In this document: positions 8,556 to 15,734 of the stretch, in pieces
How the letters are laid out: each line of letters starts with the position of its first letter
Numbering within the stretch: position 1 is the stretch's first letter
From: JBBTRN01 sp038065175
Lineage (GTDB): Bacteria > Patescibacteriota > Doudnabacteria > UBA920
Reading direction: 5' to 3'
Assembly: GCA_038065175.1 (NCBI GenBank)
Contig: JBBTRN010000052.1
Span: forward strand, 1 to 21,494
DNA: 21,494 nucleotides
Position numbers and translations under genes: made by a program
The notes under the pieces: generated by a model
Database searches by the model: none
What the model was told of the DNA's origin: nothing
What the model saw: the letters and a program-made list of their open reading frames with translations, nothing else

Positions 8556-8656
8556 AGAATTAGTGAAAAACTAAAAACTAAAAACTAAAAATTACAGTTA
8601 GAATTAAAAATTTTGCCTTGTTATTTTGCGCTTTTCGCTTTGCACTTTACGCTAGT

Positions 8657-8665
8657 ATTATACCA
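8657..8665 (-). promoter_or_regulatory. Extended -10 overlapping the recO stop
   Basis: TGG-TATAAT on the minus strand. The TAA stop codon of recO lies inside the hexamer. It would start transcription about 95 nt upstream of the DUF11-like gene. The gap below it (8556-8657) holds three tandem 7-bp TAAAAAC-type units and a degenerate CGCTTT repeat. Confidence 0.5.
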
Positions 8666-9302
8666 CGCTTTTTAAAAACTTCTCTGACCTTACTTCTCGC
8701 TCCAAATGGTTAACAATAAAATCGGAAAGAAATTTCTGCAGGGGCGCGATCTCACCAAAATCCCTGGAACCTATGTTGCGAAAGCTGGTTTTTTCCAGCT
8801 CCATGCACTGCTTCAGCTGCGGCTGCAGTTTAGCCAGATCCTGGTGGTAAATAGCCGCAAAACCAATTGCGGAAAGAAAATCGGTCTTAAACTTAGCCAA
8901 AGCCAGTTCCAGGCTGCCGTTATTGGTTTGCAAAAATTTTAAAAACTCCAAGAGCAAATCGAATAATTTTTCGTTCTTTTGGCCATCGGGCGTAAACTTC
9001 AACACCAGCTCGCTTACATAAAACGCCTGTTTAATTAAAAACAAATTTTCCCGCAAATTCGGAAAGGTTTCCTCAGGCTGCGCTCTGATTATTTTAGGCA
9101 AATTTCCGCTACCCGCCACGCTCAAATCAACCAAAAACAATGTTTGCAAAGAATTTTGCAGCTTACTCTTCGCGAGCTTAACAGATTTAGCCAGACCCCT
9201 AATTTTACCGGATTCACGGGTAAAAAAAGTAATAATTTCATCAGCTTCACCGAGGGGCTGTTTTTTTAGGATGATTGCGGTAAAGTTCAGTTCCCTAGCC
9301 AT
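8658..9302 (-). CDS. recO: DNA repair protein RecO
   Basis: Protein of 214 aa. RecO anneals single strands and, with RecR, loads RecA on SSB-coated DNA. The N-terminal OB-fold signature is clear: FTAIILKKQPLGEADEIITFFTRESGKIRGLAKSVK, followed by a helical C-terminal domain (AFYVSELVLKFTPDGQKNEKLFDLLLEFLKFL). It is a little shorter than usual (about 240 aa), and the C-terminal cysteine zinc-finger found in many RecO proteins is absent; only one Cys is seen. A -10-like TAGAAT lies 9 nt before the ATG, inside an AT-rich palindromic gap. The downstream gene's promoter overlaps the stop. Confidence 0.9.
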   Translation of the reverse strand: MARELNFTAIILKKQPLGEADEIITFFTRESGKIRGLAKSVKLAKSKLQNSLQTLFLVDLSVAGSGNLPKIIRAQPEETFPNLRENLFLIKQAFYVSELVLKFTPDGQKNEKLFDLLLEFLKFLQTNNGSLELALAKFKTDFLSAIGFAAIYHQDLAKLQPQLKQCMELEKTSFRNIGSRDFGEIAPLQKFLSDFIVNHLEREVRSEKFLKSVV

Positions 9303-9334
9303 AAAGTCTAAATTCTAATATCTAAAAACTAAAC

Positions 9335-9423
9335 AAAAATTAAACTCTGAATATTCAAAACTCAAACCAAGAGTTTGTATTTTGGGATTTGAGAATTTCG
9401 AATTTGTTTAGAGTTTAATTTTT
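9335..9423. repeat. AT-rich inverted repeat between recO and ileS
   Basis: AAAAATTAAACTCT (9335-9348) pairs perfectly over 14 bp with AGAGTTTAATTTTT (9410-9423). The 61-nt interior is itself partly self-complementary (AACTC/GAGTT around 9360-9376). It may act as the ileS terminator or be a dispersed intergenic element; the same architecture recurs at 4016-4133. Confidence 0.7.
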
Positions 9424-9437
9424 AGGATTTAGGATTT

Positions 9438-12400
9438 TTATATCCTTACAAGCCCCAGCCATATGGCCTTGCCGTCGACTTCTTCCTGCGACTCAAAATC
9501 CGCTTCCACCTCCAAATTTTTGCCTATCTGGTTAATAAAAGTTTTCTTTCGGTCAACTTGCGCAAGCAAAACCTCCTCCAAAGCGCTTTCCTGGGTATTG
9601 TAATATAGGTCTACCAACTCCCCAATTTTAAATCCGCTCTTTTTTCTTAAATCCTGGATTTGCCTTTCCAGTTCCCGCGCCCAACCTTCTTTTTTAAGTT
9701 CTTCTGTAATTTGGAGATTTAGTCCAATTGTAATATTTTGATCTGCTTTAATTGCCCAATTTTGCGATTGTTCAATGTTGCGTGTTGTATGTTGTATGCT
9801 CTTCACATTCAATTCTTCGGCTAAAATGCTGTCGATATCTGAAGATAGTCTTACACCTTTAATCTCATAACTCAATTCCAAAAGCGGCTGCCTTACTTTT
9901 AAATTTTTCTCTTTGCGCAAAGACTGACCAAGCTCCACGATTTTGCGGGCAACATCCATTTGTGCAAGTATTTCTTTATTAAAGTCTAATGGCACAGCCC
10001 AATTCTCCAAATGCACACTCTCTTTACCTGTCACATCCCGAAAAATAAAATCGGAAATAAACGGCATAAACGGGGCCATTAATTTGGCGGTCTGGGCTAA
10101 AACATGCCCAAGCGTGTTTAAAGCCTGCTTAGACGAATCGTCTCCAAGTTTTATTCTTACCCGGCTGCGCCTTAAATACCAGGTGGATAAATCATCAATA
10201 AAACTTACAATTTCCTTACCTGCTTTAACCGTGTTGTATCCGTCCATGTGCTTAGTAATCTCTGTCTGCGCTTGTGAAAGTCTTGCAATTATCCACTTGT
10301 CTAAAATATGACTTTCACTTGATACTTGCTTGTCCTCCGTAGCTCTAGCGGAGGAGGGATACTTGATACTTGATACTTGCTTTTCGTACATCCTATAAAA
10401 ACTCCATACATTATAGAAAATCAAGCTAACTTTCCTGTTTACCTCATTCACGCCTTTCTCGCTGAAATTCACATCGTCTCCATTTACAACCGGGCTGGTG
10501 AGCAAATAAAACCTTAGAGCGTCGGCCCCGTATTTATCTATAACTAAGTATGGGTCGGGGTAGTTGCCTTTGGATTTTGACATTTTAGTGCCGTCTTCGC
10601 CCAAAATCGTGCCGGTAGTAAGGACGTTCTTAAACGGCGCTTTTCCAAAAAGAATCGTTGAAAGCACGTGCATTACATAAAACCAGGCGCGCGTTTGCGG
10701 AATGTATTCGACCACAAAATCCGCAGGGAAGCGCTTTTTGAACACATCCTGGCTACGCCCCGTACCGGAATCCGCCGCAGACGGATGACTGGTATCGGGG
10801 TTTGCTTCAAACGGATAGTGCAGTTCAGCAAAAGGCATGGAGCCTGACTCAACCCAGCAATCAACTACTTCAGGAACGCGGTTCATTTCCCCGCCGCACT
10901 TTTCACATTTTAGTTTAACCTGGTCGATGTAGGGTTTGTGTAAATCTAAATCTAAATCTAAATCTGAATTCTGAATTCTGAATTCTGAATTATGCTTCTG
11001 AACGCCTGATTCATGATTCCTGATTCTTAATTCTGCGGCAGGATAAATATCTCCAAAATTTATTGATTTATCACGAAGCTCTTTTACAGAACCAATACAA
11101 ATCTTATTCCCACACTCCTGCCGCTCGCATTTCCAAAACGGCAAGGCGCTGGCCCAGTAGCGGTTTCTGGAAATGTTCCAGTCCGGCGCGTTCTCTATGC
11201 CTTGTTTAAAGCGGCCGTTCTTTAAGTGCTCCGGGTACCAACTAATACCCTCGTTGTTGGCGATTAGCTCCGGCTTGATTTTTTGGATATTTATAAACCA
11301 CGCAGGTAAAGCAGAATAAAACAAAGGCGTGGCACAGCGGTAACAATGGGGGTAGGAATGAGTGTAAGTTTCCGGCTTATATAATAAGTTTTTTTCTTTT
11401 AAATCGTTAATAACGATTTTATCGGCATCCTTAAAAAATACTCCCCTTAAACGCTCCGGCGCCCTTTCCAAAAACTGGCCTTTGTGGTCCAGCATGTCTA
11501 GGCGCGGGAGATTTTTTGCCTTTGCCAATTCATAATCCTCCTCGCCGTACATGGCCGCGTTATGGACTATGCCTGTGCCGTCCGTGGTAGTCACAAAATC
11601 TGCCAAATAAAATTTATGGGCTGTGCCATCGTCGTTAGGAATTACACCCGGAAACAAAGGCTCATATTGCAAATTCTCCAAATCCTCAGCTGAAAATTCC
11701 GCCACGATTTCATATTCGCCATCTAAGATTGACAAACGATCCTTTGCCAAAATATACCTTTCCTTTTTTTGCCCGTCCGCGGGTGAGGCGGACTCAACCA
11801 TTATGTACTTAATATCCCCGCCAATATTAAGCGAGGTATTTCCGGGTAAAGTCCAGGGCGTGGTTGTCCAGGCAAGAGCAAAAGTTTTGTCATTGGTTAA
11901 ATCATTCACAATGCGCTGGCGCGGTACCATTTTAAATTTCGCGTACACTGATTCCTCTGTGATATCGCGGTAGGAATTGTCCATGGCAACTTCAAAATTG
12001 GAAATCGGCGTTTCGCAGCGCGAGCAGTAAAGCAGGACTTTGCGGTCTTCATAAATTAAATCTTTTTCCCATAATTGTTTTATTCCCCACCAAACGCTTT
12101 CCATGTAGCCTGCGTCCATGGTCTTGTAGGAATTTTCAAACTCTGTCCAGCGGGCAATTCTTCTAACCATCTTCCCCCACTCATCCGCCAAATTCAAAAC
12201 ATTGTCGCGGCAAGCCTGATTAAATTTCTCCACGCCGATTTCTTCAATCTGCTTTTTGCCGGAAATTTTTAAACTCTTTTCCACCAAGTTTTCAATGGGC
12301 AAACCATGGCAATCCCAGCCCCAGCGCCTGCGCACATACTTGCCCTTCATGGTCTGGTACCTAGGGATACAGTCTTTAATTACACTCGGAAGGATGCTCC

Positions 12401-12578
12401 CATAATGCGGCAGTCCTGTGGCAAAAGGTGGGCCGTCATAAAAAACGAAAGATTCTTTGTCTTTTGTCTGCTCGAGAGACTTTTCAAAAATCTTATTTTC
12501 TTCCCAATACTTTAAAACTTCAAGTTCGAGCTTGTTAAAGTTGGGAGCCGATGATGCTTGTTGTTTTTCTTTTGGCAT
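9438..12578 (-). CDS. ileS: Isoleucyl-tRNA synthetase, long (eukaryotic-type) form
   Basis: Protein of 1046 aa. Class Ia synthetase charging tRNA-Ile. FVFYDGPPFATGLPHYGS (residues 45-61) carries the HIGH-equivalent signature, WGWDCHGLPIE follows it, the editing (CP1) domain has TTPWTLPGN, and KMSKSKGN lies near residue 662. DCWVESGSMPFAE and the zinc-like CPKC-type CEKCGGEMNRVPE match the long IleRS2 group. Three points are odd. The HIGH motif reads HYGS, not HYGH. At least four low-complexity segments are inserted in frame, each encoded by a palindromic or tandem repeat (10333-10355, 10758-10800, 10941-10992, 11775-11793). The C-terminal half otherwise looks intact. The gene follows the methyltransferase-like gene by 10 bp and probably shares its promoter at 13389-13416. 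Confidence 0.96.
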   Translation of the reverse strand: MPKEKQQASSAPNFNKLELEVLKYWEENKIFEKSLEQTKDKESFVFYDGPPFATGLPHYGSILPSVIKDCIPRYQTMKGKYVRRRWGWDCHGLPIENLVEKSLKISGKKQIEEIGVEKFNQACRDNVLNLADEWGKMVRRIARWTEFENSYKTMDAGYMESVWWGIKQLWEKDLIYEDRKVLLYCSRCETPISNFEVAMDNSYRDITEESVYAKFKMVPRQRIVNDLTNDKTFALAWTTTPWTLPGNTSLNIGGDIKYIMVESASPADGQKKERYILAKDRLSILDGEYEIVAEFSAEDLENLQYEPLFPGVIPNDDGTAHKFYLADFVTTTDGTGIVHNAAMYGEEDYELAKAKNLPRLDMLDHKGQFLERAPERLRGVFFKDADKIVINDLKEKNLLYKPETYTHSYPHCYRCATPLFYSALPAWFINIQKIKPELIANNEGISWYPEHLKNGRFKQGIENAPDWNISRNRYWASALPFWKCERQECGNKICIGSVKELRDKSINFGDIYPAAELRIRNHESGVQKHNSEFRIQNSDLDLDLDLHKPYIDQVKLKCEKCGGEMNRVPEVVDCWVESGSMPFAELHYPFEANPDTSHPSAADSGTGRSQDVFKKRFPADFVVEYIPQTRAWFYVMHVLSTILFGKAPFKNVLTTGTILGEDGTKMSKSKGNYPDPYLVIDKYGADALRFYLLTSPVVNGDDVNFSEKGVNEVNRKVSLIFYNVWSFYRMYEKQVSSIKYPSSARATEDKQVSSESHILDKWIIARLSQAQTEITKHMDGYNTVKAGKEIVSFIDDLSTWYLRRSRVRIKLGDDSSKQALNTLGHVLAQTAKLMAPFMPFISDFIFRDVTGKESVHLENWAVPLDFNKEILAQMDVARKIVELGQSLRKEKNLKVRQPLLELSYEIKGVRLSSDIDSILAEELNVKSIQHTTRNIEQSQNWAIKADQNITIGLNLQITEELKKEGWARELERQIQDLRKKSGFKIGELVDLYYNTQESALEEVLLAQVDRKKTFINQIGKNLEVEADFESQEEVDGKAIWLGLVRI
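10333..10355. repeat. Palindrome inserted in ileS (1)
   Basis: TCCTCCG (10333-10339) pairs with CGGAGGA (10349-10355). It is flanked on both sides by copies of GATACTTG. The encoded segment is YEKQVSSIKYPSSARATEDKQVSSE, where related enzymes have a short linker before ILDKWI. Confidence 0.65.
10758..10800. repeat. Palindrome inserted in ileS (2)
   Basis: CCCCGTACC (10758-10766) pairs with GGTATCGGGG (10791-10800) with one bulge, and ATCCG/CGGAT (10770-10774, 10782-10786) continues the stem. It encodes NPDTSHPSAADSGTG between HYPFEA and FKKRFPADF, where family members have no such segment. Confidence 0.7.
10941..10992. repeat. Tandem repeats inserted in ileS (3)
   Basis: Four copies of TAAATC (10941-10964) run into three copies of TGAATTC and one TGAATTA (10965-10992). 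24 and 21 bp keep the frame. They encode SEFRIQNSDLDLDLDLH; with the neighbouring AELRIRNHESGVQKHN the whole insertion is about 35 residues before the conserved PYIDQ. Confidence 0.8.
11775..11793. repeat. Palindrome inserted in ileS (4)
   Basis: GTCCGC (11775-11780) pairs with GCGGAC (11788-11793) around a 7-nt loop. It encodes ESASPADGQ just before KERYILAKDRL in the editing domain. A closely similar TCCGCC/GGCGGA hairpin lies at 13464-13479 between genes. Confidence 0.55.
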
Positions 12579-12588
12579 ATTTAGTCAA

Positions 12589-13317
12589 TTAAACTTTTTC
12601 AAAAATTCCCTGCATAGATCCAATGGCTAATTTTGTATTTCTAAATTCTTTTGGATCCAAATATTCAAAAAAAGGTGTTCCGTAACCAAACACGACTCCG
12701 CCTTTCCGTGTTGCTCTGGTTATTTCAGCTACTAATGCTCTCCAATGAGAATCCTTTTCAGTATTGCTGTCATAATCTATTCCATTAACAACAAAATTTG
12801 CTGAATGGTTTGGGAACCTGGCTATTACTCTTAACATTTCACCACTAATCCCCTGAACTTGTGTACTTTGTTCCGTTTTAGGGTCTCTAAATCCCATAAC
12901 GAAACGCATCGCTGGCTCCTTGCCTGGCATAGGTTCATTATATTCTTGCCAATGCGCGGATTTATCATATTCTGACAACCGACCATCAATATTAATGTAA
13001 GTTCCAACTTGCCATCCAGCAGCAATTCTTAGCATAAACTCTTCCCTTCCTCCACCGCAATCAACTAATATTTCTCCCTTTAATTTGGAGCTTAAATAAT
13101 CTTTTAATGCAGGGGTCTCCAACATTCGGGCAATAGACTCTTGCCATACTTCACGTGAGCCTCCTTCAAGATAATTTATGCCCGCTCTCAAGCGCATATA
13201 ATCAGGATCTTGCGGATTATCAAAAGACAAAAATTGCGGCAAAACAATCCCCTTAGGCTCCCCTGGCTCTACCACCTCTGAATGAATTTTTGTCATATAT
13301 TTTATTTTCTGCGCCAT
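12589..13317 (-). CDS. Class I SAM-dependent methyltransferase-like protein
   Basis: Protein of 242 aa, not recognised as a named family. GEILVDCGGGREEF (81-94) has the shape of motif I (strand plus glycine-rich loop) of Rossmann-fold methyltransferases, an acidic residue follows the next strand (YINIDGR), ANFVVNGIDYDS resembles the motif IV strand, and EITRATRKGGVVFGYGTP resembles the motif following it (strand 5 after a KGG turn). No membrane segment or target-recognition domain is visible, so the substrate is unknown. It lies 10 bp upstream of ileS on the same strand and is probably co-transcribed. The ATG at 13317 has a GGGGA 8 nt upstream; the ATG at 13296 is an alternative. Confidence 0.6.
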   Translation of the reverse strand: MAQKIKYMTKIHSEVVEPGEPKGIVLPQFLSFDNPQDPDYMRLRAGINYLEGGSREVWQESIARMLETPALKDYLSSKLKGEILVDCGGGREEFMLRIAAGWQVGTYINIDGRLSEYDKSAHWQEYNEPMPGKEPAMRFVMGFRDPKTEQSTQVQGISGEMLRVIARFPNHSANFVVNGIDYDSNTEKDSHWRALVAEITRATRKGGVVFGYGTPFFEYLDPKEFRNTKLAIGSMQGIFEKV

Positions 13318-13343
13318 CTGTCCCCATCCGCGTAACTGTGACC

Positions 13344-13366
13344 TACATTTCCTCCGACGCTTCGAT
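13344..13366 (-). repeat. Copy of the argS 3' end
   Basis: This 23-bp segment matches 13898-13920 at 21 of 23 positions. On the minus strand it reads I-E-A-S-E-E-M-stop, against I-E-A-P-E-E-M-stop at the true end of argS. It now lies in the leader of the methyltransferase-like gene. Confidence 0.75.
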
Positions 13367-13388
13367 GCACACTTGGTTATCTGCCTTA

Positions 13389-13416
13389 ATTATAAAGGAA
13401 AAACTGCACTTGACAA
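13389..13416 (-). promoter_or_regulatory. Promoter of the methyltransferase-ileS operon
   Basis: TTGTCA (13416-13411) and TATAAT (13394-13389) on the minus strand are separated by 16 bp. The transcript would start near 13382 and have a leader of about 65 nt. No T-box or other tRNA-sensing element is seen in so short a leader. Its -35 overlaps that of the divergent promoter at 13410. Confidence 0.7.
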
Positions 13417-13437
13417 AACCCTTAATTCTGCTAAAAT
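13410..13437 (+). promoter_or_regulatory. Promoter of a candidate small RNA
   Basis: TTGACA (13410-13415), 16-bp spacer, TAAAAT (13432-13437), with TGC directly before the hexamer, so it is both a consensus -35 and an extended -10. No protein gene lies downstream on this strand before a terminator at 13490-13532. Confidence 0.65.
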
Positions 13438-13443
13438 ATATAC

Positions 13444-13536
13444 ATAAACGGCTTCGGCCTCGTTCCGCCGCAAGGCGGACATAAAACAGCAAAAAGCGGT
13501 TATGATTCGCAAAGTTTCATAATCGCTTTTTGTATG
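13444..13536 (+). ncRNA. Candidate small RNA, about 93 nt
   Basis: It runs from the predicted start of the promoter above to the T-run of the terminator. It would contain a small stem (AACG..CGTT enclosing GC-TTCG-GC), then TCCGCC-GCAA-GGCGGA with a GNRA tetraloop, an A-rich linker (ATAAAACAGCAAAAA) and the 16-bp terminator hairpin. It has no ATG-initiated frame. Its 3' part is antisense to the last codons of the mazF-like gene. Predicted from promoter plus terminator only; family unknown. Confidence 0.5.
13490..13532. terminator. Bidirectional terminator overlapping the mazF-like 3' end
   Basis: CAAAAAGCGGTTATGA (13490-13505) pairs with TCATAATCGCTTTTTG (13517-13532), 16 bp with one G-U, loop of 11 nt. 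T-runs flank it on both strands. The last ten codons and stop of the mazF-like gene lie within the hairpin. Confidence 0.75.
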
Positions 13537-13892
13537 GCTGAATAATCTGCCTTGCTTATATAACCAATTTTTCTAAGCAGCCGCTTAGAGTCCATAAGCC
13601 TCAACTGGGAAAGTATCAGGGTTTGCTGACCTATATTATGAACTTTTACAGAAAAGTAGAACTTGCCGATTTTTTGTTTTGTAGTCAGGGGGATTGCCCA
13701 AAAAACTTCATTATTAAATTTCTTAAAAATAACTATTGGTCTTGAAAACTGGGCGCCCCTGCCGTCTTGCTCAAAACCAACATTAAAACCCATAGAGCAC
13801 CACCAGATATCCCGCTCGTGAAAAAATACTCTTGGCTTCTCATTATGCAGCCAAGACTTTCTTTTATGCCATTTTTGAAAATCTTTTTTCAT
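13500..13892 (-). CDS. MazF/PemK-like endoribonuclease, orphan
   Basis: Protein of 130 aa. The MazF/PemK beta-barrel pattern is clear: RDIWWCSMGFNVGFEQDG near the N-terminus, FSRPIVIFKKFNNEVFWAIPLTTK, LILSQLRLMDSKRLLRKIG and a C-terminal helix. MazF-type toxins cut mRNA. No antitoxin gene lies next to it: the upstream gene is argS and downstream is a small-RNA candidate and the methyltransferase gene. It may therefore be a solitary member with another role, or its partner may be the RNA. The start at 13892 is chosen because it lies 4 nt after the argS stop, with GGAGG (inside the argS end) upstream; an earlier TTG at 13919 overlaps argS. The block is flanked by direct repeats of the argS end. 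Confidence 0.82.
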   Translation of the reverse strand: MKKDFQKWHKRKSWLHNEKPRVFFHERDIWWCSMGFNVGFEQDGRGAQFSRPIVIFKKFNNEVFWAIPLTTKQKIGKFYFSVKVHNIGQQTLILSQLRLMDSKRLLRKIGYISKADYSAIQKAIMKLCES

Positions 13893-13896
13893 TAGT

Positions 13897-15636
13897 TTAC
13901 ATTTCCTCCGGCGCTTCAATACCCAAAAGCAATAAACCGTTTTTTATGACTTGGGCCGCTCCTGTAATTAACTTTAATCTAAAATCTTTAATCTGTTCAT
14001 CTGGCTCTTGCAATACGGGCACTTCCTGATAAAAAGCGTTAAAATTTTGCGAAAGTTCAAATAGATAATTGGCAATGGTATTCGGCTGTAAATCTTCCGC
14101 GGCCTGCTCTACAATTTCCGGAAACTGATGCAATTTCCGTAGAACCGATAATTCATGGTTGTTTAGAATATTGGGCATTTGGATTTTGGAATTTATTTGA
14201 AATTTGAAATTTGAAATTTGAAATTTCCTCAATATCCCATGTATTCTCGCGTGCGTATATTGTAAGTACGGCCCCGTGTTGCCTTCAAAGGAAATAGCTT
14301 TTTTAGGGTCAAACACAATATCGCTTTTTATATTGTGGGAAAGGTCAAAATACTTAATCGCCCCGCTCGCAACTTGTTTTGCGACCGCCTCTTTATTTTT
14401 TAAATCCCGGTTCTTTTCCTCGATAATTTCCAAAGCTCGATGTTGTACATCTTCTATAAATTCCTTGGCGCCCACGGTGGTGCCCTTCCTGGTACTCATA
14501 GCGCCTTGGGGTAAAGTCAAAAAACCGTAGGACACATGCACTGCTTCTCCTGGGTTAATATACCCCAATAATTCTATTATCTTAAATGTCTGTTTTAAAG
14601 TATGGCTCTGCCTGACATCTACCACATAATATTGCTTTTCAAAGCCTTGTTGTTTTCTATATATCAGAGTTGCTAAATCACGCAATAAATAAGTTGTACC
14701 GCCGTCAGATTTTACCAAAAGCGCAGTGCCTAATTTATATTCCTCTAAGTCTACAACCTGCGCGCCTTGGGATTCCTTAAGCAGGCCTTTGTTTTTTAAT
14801 TCCAATAAAACCGCCGGCATCTTATCCTCAAAAAAGCTTTCCGGCCAGTCGTGGTCGGACTTTCTGACTCCCAAATCCCGATAAATTATTTCAAACTCCT
14901 GCCAGGAATAGTCTTTAAACTTTTTCCATAACTCCCGGTTTTCCTTGTCGCCCTGTTCTAACTTAACAAATTCCGCCTTGCCCTGTTCGCGGACCGATGC
15001 ATCATTTTCCGCTTCCGCATTAATTTTTATATACAGCTTATTCAGCTCATTAATTGGGTCTTGCTCAATTACCAATATATCGCCATATTTCTTAAACGCG
15101 TGAACCAGTAAGCCAAACTGCGTACCCCAGTCCCCTAGGTGCGTGTCAGATTCCGGACTAAACCCAGTAAACTTAAATAACCTAAACAAACAATCGCCGA
15201 TTATCGCGGTGCGTAAATGCCCCAAATGTAAAGGCTTGGCAATGTTAGGCTGGAAGTATTCGACGAGAATCTTTTTGCCTTTCCCGATGTTCGATGAGCC
15301 ATAGTTTTCTTTATGTTGATGAATGTCCGCGAGATTTTTTAATAAAGCATTTTGGGATAACTTAAAATTTATAAACCCGCCTGCCTCTAAAACATCATCA
15401 AATGTCATTCCGGACTCTGATCCGGAATCCATTTCACTAATCTTATCGATAACAGATTTTGCAACGTCTTTCGGGTTCTTTTTCTCTTTTTTTCCGATGA
15501 TTAAGGCGACATTAGTTGCATAGTCCCCAAACTTTTCATCTGGCACAAACATATCGACTTCCGGCAAGCTAAACCTAAGCTCTTTTACAGCCTGTTCTAA
15601 AAGTTTTTTTAAATGATTTTTTACTGTTTCACCCAT
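13897..15636 (-). CDS. argS: Arginyl-tRNA synthetase
   Basis: Protein of 579 aa. Class Ia enzyme charging tRNA-Arg. The N-terminal tRNA-D-loop-binding domain is followed by the HIGH motif in QPNIAKPLHLGHLRTAIIGD, then THLGDWGTQFG, and the KMSKS-equivalent in QGAMSTRKGTTV. The C-terminal anticodon domain ends ..LLLLGIEAPEEM. The ATG at 15636 (MGETVKNHL) is chosen over a longer frame to 15735 because it fits the family N-terminus and has an extended -10 box 13 nt upstream. Two in-frame insertions are repeat-derived: EMDSGSESGMTF (15407-15428) in the N-terminal domain, and KFQISNFKFQINSKIQ (14196-14223) in the anticodon-domain region after HARIHGILR. Confidence 0.96.
   Translation of the reverse strand: MGETVKNHLKKLLEQAVKELRFSLPEVDMFVPDEKFGDYATNVALIIGKKEKKNPKDVAKSVIDKISEMDSGSESGMTFDDVLEAGGFINFKLSQNALLKNLADIHQHKENYGSSNIGKGKKILVEYFQPNIAKPLHLGHLRTAIIGDCLFRLFKFTGFSPESDTHLGDWGTQFGLLVHAFKKYGDILVIEQDPINELNKLYIKINAEAENDASVREQGKAEFVKLEQGDKENRELWKKFKDYSWQEFEIIYRDLGVRKSDHDWPESFFEDKMPAVLLELKNKGLLKESQGAQVVDLEEYKLGTALLVKSDGGTTYLLRDLATLIYRKQQGFEKQYYVVDVRQSHTLKQTFKIIELLGYINPGEAVHVSYGFLTLPQGAMSTRKGTTVGAKEFIEDVQHRALEIIEEKNRDLKNKEAVAKQVASGAIKYFDLSHNIKSDIVFDPKKAISFEGNTGPYLQYTHARIHGILRKFQISNFKFQINSKIQMPNILNNHELSVLRKLHQFPEIVEQAAEDLQPNTIANYLFELSQNFNAFYQEVPVLQEPDEQIKDFRLKLITGAAQVIKNGLLLLGIEAPEEM
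14196..14223. repeat. Four tandem 7-bp units in argS
   Basis: TTTGAAA is repeated four times head to tail (28 bp) with similar AT-rich sequence around it. It encodes FQISNFKFQI, absent from usual ArgRS, and matches the style of intergenic repeats in this genome. Confidence 0.75.
15407..15428. repeat. Palindrome inserted in argS
   Basis: ATTCCGGA and TCCGGAAT form a perfect 8-bp inverted repeat around CTCTGA. It encodes MDSGSESGM between DKISE and TFDDV in the N-terminal domain. Repeats of the form TCATTCCGGA..TCCGGAATCC are common dispersed elements in bacteria (recalled, not searched). Confidence 0.7.
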
Positions 15637-15649
15637 AGATTTATGTTTT

Positions 15650-15658
15650 ATTATAACA
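15650..15658 (-). promoter_or_regulatory. Extended -10 promoter of argS
   Basis: TGT-TATAAT on the minus strand, 13 nt before the chosen argS ATG. The leader would be about 7 nt, with no Shine-Dalgarno. Confidence 0.6.
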
Positions 15659-15693
15659 CAAAATGGCAAAAAGGATGAAACAATAAGCCTTAT

Positions 15694-15723
15694 TTGTCTT
15701 ATTGACCATATTTGTCCTATTAT
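15694..15723 (+). promoter_or_regulatory. Promoter of smpB with a direct repeat
   Basis: TTGTCT (15694-15699), 18-bp spacer, TATTAT (15718-15723), 11 nt before the ATG. A 13-bp direct repeat, TATTTGTCTTATT (15691-15703) and TATTTGTCCTATT (15709-15721), covers both hexamers and could be an operator pair or mere duplication. Confidence 0.5.
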
Positions 15724-15734
15724 TGTAGATAGCA

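Noticed and set aside
10941..10992. CRISPR array
   Set aside because: The units are 6-7-bp tandems within a coding frame, without spacers.
13318..13382. T-box leader controlling ileS
   Set aside because: The leader is about 65 nt, with no specifier loop or antiterminator consensus.
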